The translations under genes were made by a program, and so were the position numbers. Under the pieces are notes generated by a model. That model saw only the letters and a program-made list of their open reading frames with translations. It did no database searches and was not told where the DNA came from. Source: an uncultured Selenomonadaceae bacterium (lineage in GTDB: Bacteria > Bacillota > Negativicutes > Selenomonadales > Selenomonadaceae). Taken from it: 7,392 bases of DNA. This document shows, in pieces, positions 6,967 through 7,392 of the stretch. Numbering within the stretch: position 1 is the first letter of the stretch; each line of letters opens with the position of its first letter. The DNA is taken from NCBI GenBank assembly GCA_905236595.1, contig CAJORE010000048.1, forward strand, positions 1 through 7,392. The letters are read 5' to 3'.

Positions 6967-6995
6967 AGTCTATACTCACCCCCCCCCATTGTCAA
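6967..6995 (-). promoter_or_regulatory. Leftward promoter with poly-G spacer for the exported-protein operon
   Basis: On the minus strand a perfect -35 TTGACA lies at 6995-6990. The -10 can be read as TATAGA at 6974-6969 (15-bp spacer) or TAGACT at 6972-6967 (17-bp spacer). In either reading a run of nine G fills most of the spacer. Transcription would start near 6960, giving a leader of about 130 bases before the ATG at 6829. The A/T-rich DNA upstream of the -35 supports the call. Confidence 0.72.
6979..6987. repeat. C9/G9 homopolymer tract
   Basis: Nine C on the plus strand (nine G on the coding strand of the leftward operon). It is the longest C/G run I see in the window and lies between the -35 and -10 of the operon promoter, so length change would alter promoter spacing. 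Confidence 0.95.
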
Positions 6996-7084
6996 GTGTT
7001 TTTTAGCAAATCGGCTTTTTCAAAAAAGCGTTTGGCTTTTGCCGCAAATATGTTCGCCATATCCCTTCCCCATTGCAAAACCAT

Positions 7085-7113
7085 TTGTCGAAAAAAAAAA
7101 TATGTGTTAAAAT
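7085..7113 (+). promoter_or_regulatory. Rightward promoter for the MATE gene, with poly-A spacer
   Basis: A -35 TTGTCG (7085-7090) and a -10 TAAAAT (7108-7113) are separated by exactly 17 bp. A TG one base before the -10 (7105-7106) gives an extended -10. The first ten spacer bases are all A (7091-7100). Transcription would begin about 7120, roughly 40 bases before the MATE start codon. Confidence 0.65.
7091..7100. repeat. A10 homopolymer tract
   Basis: Ten consecutive A within the spacer of the MATE promoter. Runs of this length can slip in replication and can also bend DNA. Confidence 0.95.
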
Positions 7114-7161
7114 TCACGACGCGGTTAAAGGAAACGTTTTTGAAACGAAGTGAAAACAGTT

Positions 7162-7392
7162 ATGGCATTGTCGGACAACGGAATACTTTTAAGGAAAGTT
7201 TTTACACGACACTTAGGTTCGTCCGTCATTTCCATGTTTGGCGCAATGGCCAGTCTTATGGCCAACAGCATGATCGCCGGCATATTTTTCGGTGCGCCGG
7301 GATTGGCGATTATGAGCGTGGTCGCCCCGTTTTATTCGGTGTTTGCGGCCTTCGGCTCCCTGGTCGGGGTTGGCGGCTCCACGGCGGCGGCG
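7162..7392 (+). CDS. MATE-family efflux transporter, N-terminal fragment (runs off the window)
   Basis: The open frame runs 77 codons to the window edge with no stop. It begins MALSDNGILLRKVFTRHLG, then two hydrophobic segments: about residues 20-44 (SSVISMFGAMASLMANSMIAG) and 47-77, ending GSLVGVGGSTAAA. The pattern of a first helix with an NSMIAG-type turn, a FFGAPGLAIMSVVAPF second helix and a GVGGST motif is typical of MepA-like MATE multidrug exporters, which move cationic drugs or metabolites out in exchange for Na+ or H+. Only about one sixth of the usual 440-460 aa is present. The ATG at 7162 has only a weak AAGTGA site; a GTG at 7150 (adding VKTV) is the alternative. The gene is divergent from the exported-protein operon. 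Confidence 0.82.
   Translation, partial: MALSDNGILLRKVFTRHLGSSVISMFGAMASLMANSMIAGIFFGAPGLAIMSVVAPFYSVFAAFGSLVGVGGSTAAA

Larger units (their letters stand above)
6830..7161. other. Divergent intergenic region with two promoters
   Basis: This stretch of 332 bp holds no gene I can support. It contains the leftward promoter with its G9 run, the rightward promoter with its A10 run, and a leftward leader of about 130 bases. Between the two promoters, 7014-7045 has A/T-rich partial hairpins around GGC-TTTT-GCC but no clear terminator. Confidence 0.7.

Noticed and set aside
6971..6976. TATACT on the plus strand as a -10 for the MATE gene
   Set aside because: The nearest -35-like TTGATG is 24 bp away, and the promoter at 7085-7113 has exact 17-bp spacing.
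7014..7029. GCTTTTT-CA-AAAAAGC as a hairpin terminator
   Set aside because: The loop would be two bases and the stem is nearly all A:T, so a stable hairpin is unlikely.

Overview
The window looks like chromosomal DNA of an anaerobic bacterium with a diderm-type envelope. A Negativicutes-like Firmicute (Selenomonas/Veillonella relatives) is my best guess. The basis is the mix of strong GGAGG ribosome sites, a TRAP-type solute-binding protein, a Firmicutes-style Apt-like phosphoribosyltransferase beside pyrF/pyrE, and several exported proteins, one with a FlgT-N-like domain. The taxon is an inference only. Apart from one gene at the right edge, everything is coded on the minus strand, so the minus-strand order runs from high to low coordinates.

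Right edge (6830-7392): a 332-bp divergent intergenic region separates the start of a MATE-family efflux transporter (+ strand, cut by the window end) from a leftward block of four genes. Each direction has a recognisable promoter, and each promoter has a homopolymer run inside its -35/-10 spacer: G9 for the leftward block and A10 for the MATE gene. The G9 run beside a perfect TTGACA -35 is the most striking signal here, because tract-length change there is a known way to phase-vary surface-protein expression in other bacteria.

Middle (2521-6829): four genes in a row, all with signal peptides and strong or acceptable ribosome sites, separated by 32, 36 and 74 bp and closed by a perfect 20-bp-arm hairpin terminator. 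They encode an unrecognised 390-aa exported protein, a 386-aa exported protein with a FlgT-N-like domain, a 298-aa exported protein with some FlgT/LPP20-like character, and a 282-aa exported protein with an SDK/AKS repeat. No flagellar genes are seen. This looks like an envelope or surface module of unknown function under one possibly phase-variable promoter.

Left part (1-2365): dctP (orphan TRAP solute-binding protein), an Apt-like phosphoribosyltransferase, pyrF and the start of pyrE are tightly packed. The dctP stop lies 4 bases before the apt ATG, and apt/pyrF and pyrF/pyrE each overlap by ATGA. pyrE and pyrF do the last two steps of UMP synthesis, so base/nucleotide metabolism is coupled here to a periplasmic binding protein with no membrane permease in view. 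A perfect 20-bp palindrome lies about 93 bp before dctP and is a candidate operator.
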